From: Streptoalloteichus hindustanus
GTDB lineage: Bacteria; Actinomycetota; Actinomycetes; Mycobacteriales; Pseudonocardiaceae
Assembly: GCF_900129375.1 (NCBI RefSeq)
Contig: NZ_FQVN01000006.1
Coordinates: 496,001 to 560,000 of the forward strand
Reading direction: 5' to 3'
DNA length: 64,000 nt
Numbering within the stretch: the stretch's first letter is position 1; each line of letters begins with the position of its first letter. This document shows, one piece after another, positions 37,175-45,963 of the stretch. Below the pieces are notes generated by a model. That model saw only the letters and a program-made list of their open reading frames with translations. It was not told where the DNA came from and searched no databases. A program made the translations under genes and the position numbers.

Positions 37175-37927
37175 TCAGCTGTTCACCAGACGATCACCGA
37201 TCGGCCCAGCGGCGTTCCGGCCGCTGACGCCCGGCTCCAGCGCGGCGGACGCCATCCCGGCCGGGCCGGCGGGTTCGCGCAGGTCGACCGGGTTGGCCGG
37301 CTGGGCCGGTTGGGGCGCCGCCGTCAGTTCGGTCCGCAGCTCCACCAGCTCGGACGCGACGTCGTGCGGCACGCACCGCCGCATCCCGGCGCGCACGCAC
37401 CGCTCCACCACGCTCATGTGCTCCCGCCACAGCCGCAGGCCCCGCCGCAGCAGCACCGGGACCGGCTTGCGGGCCTCGGACACGTCCCGCACGAACCGCC
37501 GCACGAACGTCACGCTCGCGCGGGGCGCCAGCACCACGGCGTCGGCGAGCAGGCCCGCCTCCCGGCACCGCCCGACCAGCCGGTCGGCGAACAGCCCCTC
37601 GGCGAAGAACACCGGCGCGCCGTCGAGGCGCAGCTCCCGGGTGGCGACCCTGCGGTCCTCGCCGATCTCGTAGACCGGCGCGTCCACCGCGCCGCTCGCG
37701 CACAGCTCGGCGATCGCCGCGAACGCGTCGTCCACGCTCCACGCGTCGGGGTCGTCCCAGTCCACCCGGCCCTCGGCGTCCCTGGGCAGCAGCGGGTCGT
37801 CGCCGTCGCGGTAGAAGTCGTCCAGGCGCAGCACGGGCCAGCCCAGTCGGCTGGCGAGGGTGGACTTCCCGGAACCGGAGGGGCCGGCGAGCAGGACGAC
37901 CCTGGCGTTGACGGCGGGTGACGGCAC
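37175..37927 (-). CDS. P-loop uridine kinase-like protein
   Basis: This 250-aa protein opens with the Walker A VVLLAGPSGSGKSTLASRLG. LRLDDFYRDGDDPLLPRD and DWDDPDAWSVDD follow, as in uridine/phosphoribulokinase-type kinases. FFAEGLFAD and a lid-like RRFVRDVSEARKPVPVLLRRG complete the core. The last 50 residues are Ala/Pro-rich. Uridine or another nucleoside is the probable substrate (family knowledge). GTG at 37927 is used; upstream sequence in the same frame is antisense to rarA. It is divergent to rarA. Confidence 0.78.
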   Translation of the reverse strand: MPSPAVNARVVLLAGPSGSGKSTLASRLGWPVLRLDDFYRDGDDPLLPRDAEGRVDWDDPDAWSVDDAFAAIAELCASGAVDAPVYEIGEDRRVATRELRLDGAPVFFAEGLFADRLVGRCREAGLLADAVVLAPRASVTFVRRFVRDVSEARKPVPVLLRRGLRLWREHMSVVERCVRAGMRRCVPHDVASELVELRTELTAAPQPAQPANPVDLREPAGPAGMASAALEPGVSGRNAAGPIGDRLVNS

Positions 37928-38015
37928 GGGAAACGAGTGTCGCACGTTCGGGTGATACTGCCCAAACCCCGGTCGGGTCCGCGGTCGGTCGGGGTCGGCC
38001 GGTAGCGTCGGGAAC

Positions 38016-39431
38016 GTGGACGACGCGCTGTTCGACGAGGGGCTTTTCGACGTCGACGGCCCCACGTCCGGGCCGGCTGCCGACGCCCCCGGGCCGGCCG
38101 TCGGACTCGGGATGACCGGTTCCGCCAGCGAGCGGGTGGCGGCCAACGCGCCGCTGGCCGTGCGCATGCGCCCGCGCTCGCTGGACGAGGTGGTCGGGCA
38201 GCAGCACCTGCTCGGGCCCGGCGCTCCGCTGCGCCGGCTGGTCGAGGGCGCCGCGCCCGCCTCGGTGCTGCTCTACGGGCCGCCGGGCACCGGCAAGACC
38301 ACCCTGGCGACGTTGGTCTCCCGGGCCACCGGCCGCCGCTTCGTGGCCCTCTCGGCGTTGACCGCCGGCGTGAAGGAGGTCCGCGGGGTCATCGAGGAGG
38401 CCCGCCGCCGGCTCGTCCGCTCCGGCGAGGCCACCGTGCTGTTCATCGACGAGGTCCACCGCTTCTCCCGCACCCAGCAGGACGCCCTGCTCGGCGCGGT
38501 GGAGGACCGGGTGGTGCTGCTCGTCGCCGCCACCACCGAGAACCCCTTCTTCTCGGTCGTCTCGCCGCTGCTGTCCCGGTCGCTGGTGCTGCAGCTCCGC
38601 TCGCTCACCGACGACGACGTGCGCGCGCTCGTGCGCCGCGCGCTGACCGACGACCGGGGGCTGGGCGGCGCGCTCACCCTGGAGCCGGACGCCGAGGACC
38701 ACCTCGTGCGGCTGGCGGGTGGGGACGCGCGGCGCGCCCTCACCGCCCTGGAGGCCGCTGCGGACGCGGCGGCGTCCACCGAGGCGGGCGTGATCGACCT
38801 GCCCACGCTGGAGGCCACCGTCGACAGGGCGGCCGTGCGCTACGACCGCTCCGGCGACCAGCACTACGACGTCACCAGCGCGTTCATCAAGGCCATCCGG
38901 GGCTCCGACGTCGACGCGGCGTTGCACTACCTGGCCCGCATGGTCGAGGCGGGGGAGGACCCCCGGTTCATCGCGCGTCGCCTGATCGTCCACGCCAGCG
39001 AGGACGTCGGCATGGCCGACCCGACGGCGTTGCAGACCGCGGTCGCGGCGGCGCAGGCCGTGCAGCTCGTCGGCCTGCCCGAGGGCCGGCTCGCGCTGGC
39101 CCAGGCCACCATCCACCTCGCCACCGCGCCGAAGTCGAACGCGGTGATCACCGCGATCGACAGCGCGATCGGCGACGTCCGCAAGGGCGAGGCCGGCACC
39201 GTCCCGCCGCACCTGCGGGACGGCCACTACGCGGGCGCGAACAAGCTGGGCAACGCCCAGGGGTACCGCTACCCGCACAACGTGCCCGAGGGCGTGCTGG
39301 CCCAGCAGTACGCGCCGGACGGCCTCGTCGGCCGGGACTACTACCAGCCGACGGCGCGCGGCGCGGAACGCGTTCTCGCCGACCGCGTGCCCAAGCTTCG
39401 CCGGATGGTCCGGGGCGAGGGCTCCGCGTAG
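38016..39431 (+). CDS. rarA: Replication-associated recombination protein A (RarA/MgsA)
   Basis: RarA is a clamp-loader-like AAA+ ATPase that acts at stalled forks. The 471-aa protein has [21 protein letters not shown], Walker [14 protein letters not shown], Walker [21 protein letters not shown], sensor 1 [11 protein letters not shown], and the C-terminal family motifs [32 protein letters not shown] and [10 protein letters not shown]. An N-terminal acidic, Pro/Gly-rich extension of about 40 residues precedes the core. GTG start. The Mycobacterium equivalent (Rv2559c) also lies between aspS and alaS. Confidence 0.95.
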   Translation: MDDALFDEGLFDVDGPTSGPAADAPGPAVGLGMTGSASERVAANAPLAVRMRPRSLDEVVGQQHLLGPGAPLRRLVEGAAPASVLLYGPPGTGKTTLATLVSRATGRRFVALSALTAGVKEVRGVIEEARRRLVRSGEATVLFIDEVHRFSRTQQDALLGAVEDRVVLLVAATTENPFFSVVSPLLSRSLVLQLRSLTDDDVRALVRRALTDDRGLGGALTLEPDAEDHLVRLAGGDARRALTALEAAADAAASTEAGVIDLPTLEATVDRAAVRYDRSGDQHYDVTSAFIKAIRGSDVDAALHYLARMVEAGEDPRFIARRLIVHASEDVGMADPTALQTAVAAAQAVQLVGLPEGRLALAQATIHLATAPKSNAVITAIDSAIGDVRKGEAGTVPPHLRDGHYAGANKLGNAQGYRYPHNVPEGVLAQQYAPDGLVGRDYYQPTARGAERVLADRVPKLRRMVRGEGSA

Positions 39432-39520
39432 GCCGCGGCACGGGTTCGGTCGGGTCGCGCGCGGGTTCTCGGACCACGCGAAGAGGGGAACCCGGCGCGC
39501 GGCGGTAGCGTCCCCGAGCC

Positions 39521-40243
39521 GTGGACACAGTGCACATGTCGGCGCACATGTCGGCGAGCGCCGACTACCGGACAGCGCGGGCCGAGCTCGCGGCCGCCGA
39601 ACGACAGCTCCGCGCGGCGGCGGAGCGGGTGGCGGCCCTGCGCGGGGCCCTGCCGCCCGGCCCCGAGGTCGACCCCGGGACGCCGCTGACCATGGCCGGC
39701 GGCAAGCCGGTGACCCTGGGCGGGCTCTTCGGCCCGCACCGCAGCCTGGTGACCTACGGCCTGCGCTTCGACGAGGGCTGGGAGCGGCCCTGCCCGGCGT
39801 CCGCGATGTGGGTGGACGGCCTGGACGCCCTGACGCCGCACCTGGCCGAGCGCGCCGGCGTGGCCGTGTTGGCCCCGGCGAGCCCCGGCCAACTGGCCGC
39901 CGTCGTCGCCCGCCGGGGCTGGAGCTGGGTCCCGGTGGTCTCCAGCCAGCCCAGCGACCTCGTCGACCGGCTCGGCCTGCGCGCCGGCGCGGGGGCCGGG
40001 GCCGGAACCGGGTCCGGCGGCCTCATGTCGGCGGTGACCGTCTTCCACTGGGGCGACGACGGCCGGGTCCGCCTGCACTGGCAGGCCACCGAGGGCGCGC
40101 CGACCCCAACCCCCGCCGGGGGCGCCACCGACGCCGGCTCGCTCGACTTCCTCTGCGCCGCGTGGGGCCTGCTCGACCTGCTGCCCGAGGGCCGGGCCGC
40201 CTGGCGTCCCACGCGTCAGGACCGCCCCCTGCCGCGTCGCTGA
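39521..40243 (+). CDS. DUF899-family thioredoxin-like protein
   Basis: This 240-aa protein begins with a coiled helix (YRTARAELAAAERQLRAAAERVAALRG, split over residues 16-42). The thioredoxin-like domain follows, with VTLGGLFGPHRSLVTYGLRF, WERPCPASAMWVDGLDAL, and RRGWSWVPVVSS. The Cys in PCPAS keeps only one of the CxxC cysteines found in many relatives. A Gly/Ala insert (GAGAGAGTGSGG) separates the last strands. The role is unknown. GTG start at 39521. Confidence 0.75.
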   Translation: MDTVHMSAHMSASADYRTARAELAAAERQLRAAAERVAALRGALPPGPEVDPGTPLTMAGGKPVTLGGLFGPHRSLVTYGLRFDEGWERPCPASAMWVDGLDALTPHLAERAGVAVLAPASPGQLAAVVARRGWSWVPVVSSQPSDLVDRLGLRAGAGAGAGTGSGGLMSAVTVFHWGDDGRVRLHWQATEGAPTPTPAGGATDAGSLDFLCAAWGLLDLLPEGRAAWRPTRQDRPLPRR

Positions 40244-40324
40244 GCCGTCCCGGAGCCATCCCGGAGCCGTCACTGAGCCGTCACTGACTCGTCGTTGGGC
40301 CGTGCCGTCGCGGGGCCGTCGAGC

Positions 40325-40364
40325 CCGGGTCGGAGCGCGGAGCGCGGACCGCGCTCCGACCCGG
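40325..40364. terminator. Convergent terminator DUF899 / siderophore operon
   Basis: A perfect 15-bp stem, 40325-40339 with 40350-40364, has a 10-nt loop. Directly upstream (40244-40316) are degenerate repeats of the type gagccgtcactgagccgtcactg. Confidence 0.8.
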
Positions 40365-40374
40365 CTTGGTGGGA

Positions 40375-42162
40375 TCACCAGCCGTCGGCGGGCGGCAGCG
40401 CGGCGACGGTGTGCAGCGGGTTGGGCACCTCCCCCCGGGGCGCGATCGCGTGCCGGTGCGCCAGCTCGGTGTACCCGGTCTGGACGAGGCGGTCGCCGTT
40501 GAGCGGGTACCGGGCGAAGGTGGGGGAGAGCAGGTCGCCCTCGGCCATCCGGCCGGCCAGGTCGGGGTGCCGGCGGCGGTAGGACTCCACCTCGCCCCGC
40601 ACCAGGCCCCACAGCCGCTCCTCGCGCAGCCCGTGGTGGTCGGCCAGCAGCACCGCCAGCGGGCGGAACACGCCTACGAGCAGGGCGTCCACCAGGTACT
40701 GCCGCAGGACCCGCCATGGCTTGCGGGGCAGCACCCGGTCGTGGGAGTCCGGCTCCGGCCCCCGCTCGGCCACCGGCTCCGCCGAGACGTTGACGTCGTC
40801 GACGAGGTCCTTGAGCACCGCGCGCCGGGGCAGCCCGTCCCCGCCCACGATCACGAGGACGTTCTCGCCGTGCGGGTTCACCGTGATCCCGTAGCGGTAG
40901 AGGACGTGCAGCAGCGGTCGGAGCAGCGCCCGGAGGAGGGCGCCGAACCACGCCTCGGCGTCGCCGCCCGCCCTGGCGACGTACTCGCCCACCAGCGGCC
41001 GGCCGGCCGGGTCGACGTGCAGGACGGCCGCCAGCGGCCAGGCCCGCTCGTCCGGGGCGAGCTCCGGTTCCACCGGCTCCCGCCAGATGCAGCCCAGCGT
41101 CTCCAGCCAGGTGTAGGGCACACCCTCCACAGTGGACAGTTGGGGGTGGCGCACGGTCACCGAGGCCACCTCGCCGAGCAGGACGGTGCCCCACTCCGCG
41201 ATCGCCTTGTCGGCGCGCCAGATCCCCTTGAGCCACTGGGTGACCACCGGCGCGGCCAGCGTGCAGTGCGGCGGAATCCCGCGCCACACGGCGGTGTTGA
41301 GCACGCGCAGGGGCAGCTTGACCTGGAACCGGGACGGATCGTCCACGTTGGACATGGTGCGGACGGACTGGGTCGGCAGGTAGCGGTCCGGCGCCTCGCC
41401 CAGCTCCACGATCCGGCCCGCGGCCAGCTCCGGCGCCCACAGCGTGCGCACCACGTGGTCGACCTGCCACGGGTGCGCGGGCAGCCAGACGTAGGCGTCC
41501 GGGTCCAGTCCCCGCCCCCTGAGCGCCTTCCGGAACGCCTCGGTGGTCGCCGCGTCCAGCTCCCGCTCCCGCACGCCCCGCTCGGACAGCTCGGGCGTGC
41601 CGCGGAACTCGGCCAGCCCCCGGTGCACGGCGAGCCAGGGCAGCCGCAGCGGCCGGCGCGACTCGGGCGCGTACGCCGCGAGGTCGGCCGCCGAGAATCC
41701 CACCCGCCCCTTGTTGGCGACCAGCCACGGGTGCCCGGTGAGGTGGCCCTCCAGCTCCGCGTGCCCGAGCTCGGCCAGCTCCCCGGCCGGCAGCGCGGTG
41801 GCCGCCGCGGCGACGTCGGCGGTCAGGGTGGCCGTCACCTCGTTGAGGTAGCCGGCGAGCGTCACCGGCGCGACCCCGACCGTCGGGGCGGCGTCGACCA
41901 GGAACTGCTGCACGTCCTCGGCGGCCTGGCCGACGTCGTCGCCGAGGATGCCCGCCGCGCTCCTGCGCGCCGATCCCGGCTCCACGAGCCACCCGCCGAA
42001 CGCCGTGCGCCGCGCGCGGAAGGTGTAGGTGGCTCGTGGCAGGCGCAGCGCGTACCGGTCCTGGCCGAGGGGCTCGGGGTCGAGCATCGCCTCGAAGGAC
42101 AGCTCCCCGATCGCCTTGGCCAACAACGCCCGCGACGCCTCCCGCCACCGCTCCGCGCTCAC
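40375..42162 (-). CDS. NIS synthetase, DesD/IucC-like (IucA/IucC family)
   Basis: This 595-aa enzyme condenses a carboxylate with an amine or hydroxylamine by way of an acyl-adenylate. Motifs seen are WLPAHPWQVDHVV, PTQSVRTMSNV, KLPLRVLNTAVWRG, and the DesD-like tail YGITVNPHGENVLVIVG, LKDLVDDVNVS, LRQYLVDALLVGVFRPLA and RGEVPNPLH. This C-terminal half resembles the desferrioxamine synthetase DesD strongly. It is the last gene of the five-gene operon, with its GTG overlapping the previous stop by 4 bp. In rhizobactin-type pathways the second synthetase adds the second hydroxamate arm (inference). Confidence 0.9.
   Translation of the reverse strand: MSAERWREASRALLAKAIGELSFEAMLDPEPLGQDRYALRLPRATYTFRARRTAFGGWLVEPGSARRSAAGILGDDVGQAAEDVQQFLVDAAPTVGVAPVTLAGYLNEVTATLTADVAAAATALPAGELAELGHAELEGHLTGHPWLVANKGRVGFSAADLAAYAPESRRPLRLPWLAVHRGLAEFRGTPELSERGVRERELDAATTEAFRKALRGRGLDPDAYVWLPAHPWQVDHVVRTLWAPELAAGRIVELGEAPDRYLPTQSVRTMSNVDDPSRFQVKLPLRVLNTAVWRGIPPHCTLAAPVVTQWLKGIWRADKAIAEWGTVLLGEVASVTVRHPQLSTVEGVPYTWLETLGCIWREPVEPELAPDERAWPLAAVLHVDPAGRPLVGEYVARAGGDAEAWFGALLRALLRPLLHVLYRYGITVNPHGENVLVIVGGDGLPRRAVLKDLVDDVNVSAEPVAERGPEPDSHDRVLPRKPWRVLRQYLVDALLVGVFRPLAVLLADHHGLREERLWGLVRGEVESYRRRHPDLAGRMAEGDLLSPTFARYPLNGDRLVQTGYTELAHRHAIAPRGEVPNPLHTVAALPPADGW
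41126..41136. repeat. TCCACWGTGGA palindrome in the NIS synthetase gene
   Basis: tccacagtgga on the plus strand; on the coding strand it encodes Ser-Thr-Val-Glu. Confidence 0.6.
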
Positions 42163-43499
42163 CGGTCGCCTCCCGGGGCCGCGAAGGTCGTGAACGCGGT
42201 CCGCTTCGGCAGGCGGTAGGCCTCCCTGCCGGTCACGGCGTTGAGGATCGTGGCGTTGCGCACCGCGCCGACGTCCAGGTTGGGTGTGGCGACGCCGTGG
42301 CTGTGCAGCTCGGCGTTGGCCACGAAGATCCGCCGGCCGGCGGCCTCGTCGGCCAGGTCGAGCGAGTGGTCCAGCCGGACCAGGGGGCGGCCCCGGTCGT
42401 CCCGCCGGACCAGGTGCTCGACCGGGGCCAGGAAGGTCGGGCGGCGCGGCGCGTAGCCGGTGGCCGCGACCACGAGGTCGGTGCGGTGCTCGAAGAGGCG
42501 CCCGGTGTCCCGGTGCCGGCAGGTGAGCACGGGACGGCCGTGCGCGTCGGTCGCCGACGCCTCCACCGCGACCCCGCACCGCAGCTCCACGTCGGCGAGC
42601 CCGTGCTCCAGCTCCCTGCGGTAGAGCAGCTCGTGAATCTCGTCCAGGGTCGCGGTCGAGATCCCCTTGTAGAACTGCCACTGCTCGGCGGTGAGCTGGT
42701 CCCTGCGCTCCTGCGGCAGCGCGTGGAAGTACCGCATGTAGGCCGGTGTGGTCATCTCCAGCACCAGCTTCGTGTAGTCCAGCGGCGCGAAGGACGGCGT
42801 CCTGGTCAGCCAGCTCACCGCCGGCCCGCCGGAGAGGTTGCGGCGCAACAGGTCCACCACGACCTCGGCCCCGGACTGGCCGGAGCCGATCACCGTCACG
42901 TGCCGTGCTTCGTCCACATCGGACAGTCGGTTCAGGTAGTCGGCGGTGTGCGTGAGGCGCCCGCCGGGCAGGTCGGCCAGCGCGGTCGGCACGAACGGCT
43001 CGGTGCCCACCCCCAGCACGAGGTTGTCGGCCAGCATGCGCAGGCGCGCGCCGTCGCCCCGCACCACGTGCACGCTGAACCGCTGGGACTCGGCGCACCA
43101 CCGCACGCCCTCCACCCGGTGCGAGAACCGCACCGAGGGCAGCCGGGCCGCCGCCCAGCGCAGGTAGTCCTCGTACTCGCGCCGGGTCGGGTGGAAGTCC
43201 TGGCGGATGGTGAACGGGTACAGCCGGTCCTGGTCGTGCAGGTAGGCCAGGAACGACAGCGGGTGCGTCGGCGCGACCAGGGTGACCAGGTCGGCCAGGA
43301 AGTTCACCTGGAGCGAGGCGTCGTCGAACATCATCCCGCGGTGCCAGTGCAGCTCGGGCCGCGCCTCCAGCACCACCAGGTCGAGGTCGTCCACAGTGGA
43401 CGCCAGGGCGGCCAGCCCCAGATTGCACGGGCCGCAGCCGACGGCCACCACGTCGTGCTCGGTCGTCGGGACGGGTTCGGTCTCGGGTCGGGTGCTCAA
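42159..43499 (-). CDS. Lysine/ornithine/diamine N-monooxygenase
   Basis: This 446-aa FAD enzyme hydroxylates the side-chain or terminal amine of the siderophore precursor. The FAD motif is VAVGCGPCNLGLAAL, the NADPH motif is HVTVIGSGQSGAEVVVDL, and the D(x)3(L/F)ATGY-type end is DLVVAATGYAPR. FNFLADLV-type binding residues appear as LQVNFLADLVTLVAPTHP. The start is an unusual TTG at 43499, overlapping the previous stop (TTGA); no ATG or GTG lies at a plausible place. It is similar to IucD/RhbE/DesB. Free cadaverine or another diamine is the likely substrate, because a decarboxylase leads the operon. Confidence 0.9.
   Translation of the reverse strand: MSTRPETEPVPTTEHDVVAVGCGPCNLGLAALASTVDDLDLVVLEARPELHWHRGMMFDDASLQVNFLADLVTLVAPTHPLSFLAYLHDQDRLYPFTIRQDFHPTRREYEDYLRWAAARLPSVRFSHRVEGVRWCAESQRFSVHVVRGDGARLRMLADNLVLGVGTEPFVPTALADLPGGRLTHTADYLNRLSDVDEARHVTVIGSGQSGAEVVVDLLRRNLSGGPAVSWLTRTPSFAPLDYTKLVLEMTTPAYMRYFHALPQERRDQLTAEQWQFYKGISTATLDEIHELLYRRELEHGLADVELRCGVAVEASATDAHGRPVLTCRHRDTGRLFEHRTDLVVAATGYAPRRPTFLAPVEHLVRRDDRGRPLVRLDHSLDLADEAAGRRIFVANAELHSHGVATPNLDVGAVRNATILNAVTGREAYRLPKRTAFTTFAAPGGDR
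43389..43401. repeat. TCCACWGTGGA palindrome in the monooxygenase gene
   Basis: gtccacagtggac is a 13-bp copy. On the coding strand it encodes Ser-Thr-Val-Asp. Confidence 0.6.
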
Positions 43500-44185
43500 C
43501 GCGGCAGGTCCTCCTCGGTGCGGGGGTACACGAGCAGCACGGCGGTCTTGTCCGGCAGCCGGACCTCGCCGACGGCGACGAAGCCGGCGGCCAGGAAGGC
43601 CCTGATCGACGGGCCGTTGCCCACGTCGGGCTCGGCCACGACCCTGGCGCACGCCGGGTCGGCGGCGAGCAGGCCCTGGGCGACCTCCCGCAGCAGGGCC
43701 CGCCCGAGGCCGCGGCCGGTCCGGCCCAGCTCGCCGACGGCCACGTGCACGCCCAGGTCGTGCGGGCGGTGCGGGTAGCGGCCGGCGAGCTGGTCCATGG
43801 CCACCCGGTAGACCTCCAGGTAGGCCACCGGGTCGTCGTCGAGCGAGACCAGGCACGGCAGCGAGTGGACGCCGGCGAGCTGGCCGGCCAGCTCCGCCGC
43901 CCACCGGGGCAGGGGCCACGCCTGCTGCCAGAACGCCGCCACGTGCGGCGCGAGCATCCAGCGGTGCACCAGCTCCAGGTCGCCGCCCTCGGGGCGCGCC
44001 GCGCGCGCCGACCACGGCGGGGCCAGCCGGGGCAGCGGCGGGCCGGGCGGCGCCGGGTCCGCCTCCCCTCCCGCCGGCCGACTGTCCACAGTGGACACGC
44101 GGCTCGTTCGGCTCGTTTCGCTTGTGCGGCTTGTGGGAGGGCTCGGTCGGGCGCTCGGTCGGGTCTCGTCGTCCACGCGGGTCAC
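43496..44185 (-). CDS. Siderophore GNAT acyltransferase (IucB/RhbD/DesC-like)
   Basis: This 229-aa protein acylates the hydroxylamine made by the monooxygenase, giving the hydroxamate. The IucB-type core (DLELVHRWMLAPHVAAFWQQ, PVAYLEVYRVAMDQLAG, VAVGELGRTGRGLGRALLRE) starts at about residue 70 and ends GFVAVGEVRLPDKTAVL. The first 60 residues are a Ser/Thr/Arg/Pro-rich linker with no domain. The GTG start at 44185 overlaps the upstream stop. The acyl donor (acetyl- or succinyl-CoA) cannot be read from the sequence. Confidence 0.88.
   Translation of the reverse strand: MTRVDDETRPSARPSPPTSRTSETSRTSRVSTVDSRPAGGEADPAPPGPPLPRLAPPWSARAARPEGGDLELVHRWMLAPHVAAFWQQAWPLPRWAAELAGQLAGVHSLPCLVSLDDDPVAYLEVYRVAMDQLAGRYPHRPHDLGVHVAVGELGRTGRGLGRALLREVAQGLLAADPACARVVAEPDVGNGPSIRAFLAAGFVAVGEVRLPDKTAVLLVYPRTEEDLPR
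44084..44096. repeat. TCCACWGTGGA palindrome in the acyltransferase gene
   Basis: gtccacagtggac lies in the region encoding the low-complexity N-terminus; the coding strand reads Ser-Thr-Val-Asp. Confidence 0.6.
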
Positions 44186-45963
44186 GACGCGGCCGCCAGG
44201 AGCGGGTTGGGCGTGTCGAGGTACACCGACTGGGCGTCCAGCGGCGCGAGGACCTCGTCGATGCCGCGCAGCCGGGTGAGCAGGTTCGCCTTGCACGGCA
44301 GGGTCTCGGCCGTCAGCCAGCGGCGCGCGAGGCGGTCGCCGTCCGGCCCGGCCGCCGCCAGCGCGGGCAGCGCCGCCCGCAGCCGCCCGGCCAGCACGGC
44401 GAGCAGCTCGCGCTCGTCGGCGACCCCGTCCACGCCGAGGCAGCCCACGACCGCCAACACCTGGTTGCGCAGCAGGTAGTAGGACAGCCGCTCGTCGACG
44501 AGCGCGTCGGGGACGACCGCCAGGGTGGACGCGGCGGACTCCCCGTGCCGGTCGGCCAGCACGCCCAGCACCCGGGGCAGGTGCGACTCGGCCAGGTAGT
44601 AGCCCTGGTTGTCGCGGAACGCCCCGCCGAGCACGGCCCCGTCCGGCCCCAGCCGGACCAGCGTGTTCTGCTGGTGCGCCTCCAGTCCGATCCCGGTCGC
44701 CGCGTGGAGGTGCAGCATGGGCACGAGCACGCGGTCGGTGTAGTCGGCCATCCACCGCGCGGCGCCACCGCTGCCCATCCCGGTGACGAGCTGGCCGAGC
44801 CGGCTGCGGCCGATGCCCGGCCGGGGCGCCACCAGGCCGGCGAGGCACCGCAGGTCGGCGACCCCGTCCGGAACCTCCCGCACCGCCACGTCCAGCCCGG
44901 TCACCGCCGGCCCCTCCGGCCGGCCCGGTTCGTCCACCGCCAGCCACGCCGGGTCGCGCACGATCGAGAAGCCCGGGTGCGCCCGCTCGGTCGCCGCGGC
45001 GTAGCCCGCGTCGAGCAACCGGTGGATCTCCAGCCCCCGCCGCAGCTCGGTGCGGGTCGACTCCCGCCGCGAGTTGGTGATCCGCAGGCCCAGCGACAGC
45101 TTCAGCATCACCGGGGCGTCTGGCCGGTAGACCGTGCGCAGGCTGGACGTCGCCCACCACGGCGGTCCCGCCGGCCCGAGCGGCTCCAGCAGGCCCGCCG
45201 CCACCAGCGCCGCGATCCGGGGCCGGGTGAGCAGGTCCCGCGCCTGCCACGGGTGCGCGGGCACGAGCACCCGGCCGTCGGCCGGCAGCCCGGCCAGCTC
45301 CGCCAGCAACGCGACGCAGTCCCGGCCGCCCAGCGACGGGGAGCCCGGCACCGCGTCGTGCGACACGACCGAGGGGTCGGCGGCGAACCAGAAGAGCGGG
45401 AACGCGGCGCGCGTCTCCGGGGAGAAGCCGGCGGACTCCAGCGCGGAGACGTCGTCGCGGCTCTTCGGCGCCGGGTGGTGCAGGTGGCCGAGCACCAGCG
45501 CCTGCTCGGCCTCCAGGAACCCGTCCACCTCCCCGGAGGGGACCGGGTGGGCCGCGCGGTGCGTGAGGAACGCGGTGACCTGGCGCACCGAGTCCGCGAC
45601 CCGCGCGACCAGGTCGGTGATCTCGGCGGTGTCGATCCCTCCTCCCCGGGCACCGGCCTCGGTCGCCAGGAAGGTCGCGACCATCACCGGGTCGGCGGGA
45701 GCTGGCCCCCGCCGCCGGTGGTCGCCGGGGTGCTCGCAGGAGACCGGCCCGAACCGGTGCCAGCCGGTCGGCGAGCTGTGCAGCACCTCCGTCAGCACCG
45801 CGCGCCCGACGGTCGGCAGCTCGATCCGCAGCGGGCCCGGCGGCGCCGGCGTGTCGGTCTCGCGCAGCCAGCACCGCAGCAGCGCCTCCAGGTGGGCGTG
45901 CTCGGCGGCCTCCCTCGGCGACAGCTCGTGCAGTGGGTCACTCGTCCGGGCGAGCACGCTCAC
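44182..45963 (-). CDS. NIS synthetase, IucA/RhbC-like (IucA/IucC family)
   Basis: This 593-aa paralogue of the last gene has VLVPAHPWQARDLL, ATSSLRTVYRPDAPVMLKLS, LGLRITNSRRESTRTE and GIGLEAHQQNTLVRLGPDG, all family motifs for ATP and substrate binding. Its C-terminal part differs from the DesD-like gene, so the two enzymes probably perform different condensations, such as first and second addition to citrate. It overlaps the decarboxylase stop and the acyltransferase start (GTGA both sides). Confidence 0.9.
   Translation of the reverse strand: MSVLARTSDPLHELSPREAAEHAHLEALLRCWLRETDTPAPPGPLRIELPTVGRAVLTEVLHSSPTGWHRFGPVSCEHPGDHRRRGPAPADPVMVATFLATEAGARGGGIDTAEITDLVARVADSVRQVTAFLTHRAAHPVPSGEVDGFLEAEQALVLGHLHHPAPKSRDDVSALESAGFSPETRAAFPLFWFAADPSVVSHDAVPGSPSLGGRDCVALLAELAGLPADGRVLVPAHPWQARDLLTRPRIAALVAAGLLEPLGPAGPPWWATSSLRTVYRPDAPVMLKLSLGLRITNSRRESTRTELRRGLEIHRLLDAGYAAATERAHPGFSIVRDPAWLAVDEPGRPEGPAVTGLDVAVREVPDGVADLRCLAGLVAPRPGIGRSRLGQLVTGMGSGGAARWMADYTDRVLVPMLHLHAATGIGLEAHQQNTLVRLGPDGAVLGGAFRDNQGYYLAESHLPRVLGVLADRHGESAASTLAVVPDALVDERLSYYLLRNQVLAVVGCLGVDGVADERELLAVLAGRLRAALPALAAAGPDGDRLARRWLTAETLPCKANLLTRLRGIDEVLAPLDAQSVYLDTPNPLLAAAS

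Noticed and set aside
40375-43428. Apparent 1017-aa protein covering monooxygenase and NIS synthetase
   Set aside because: Only the last 595 residues match a family; the front is shadow sequence of the monooxygenase gene.
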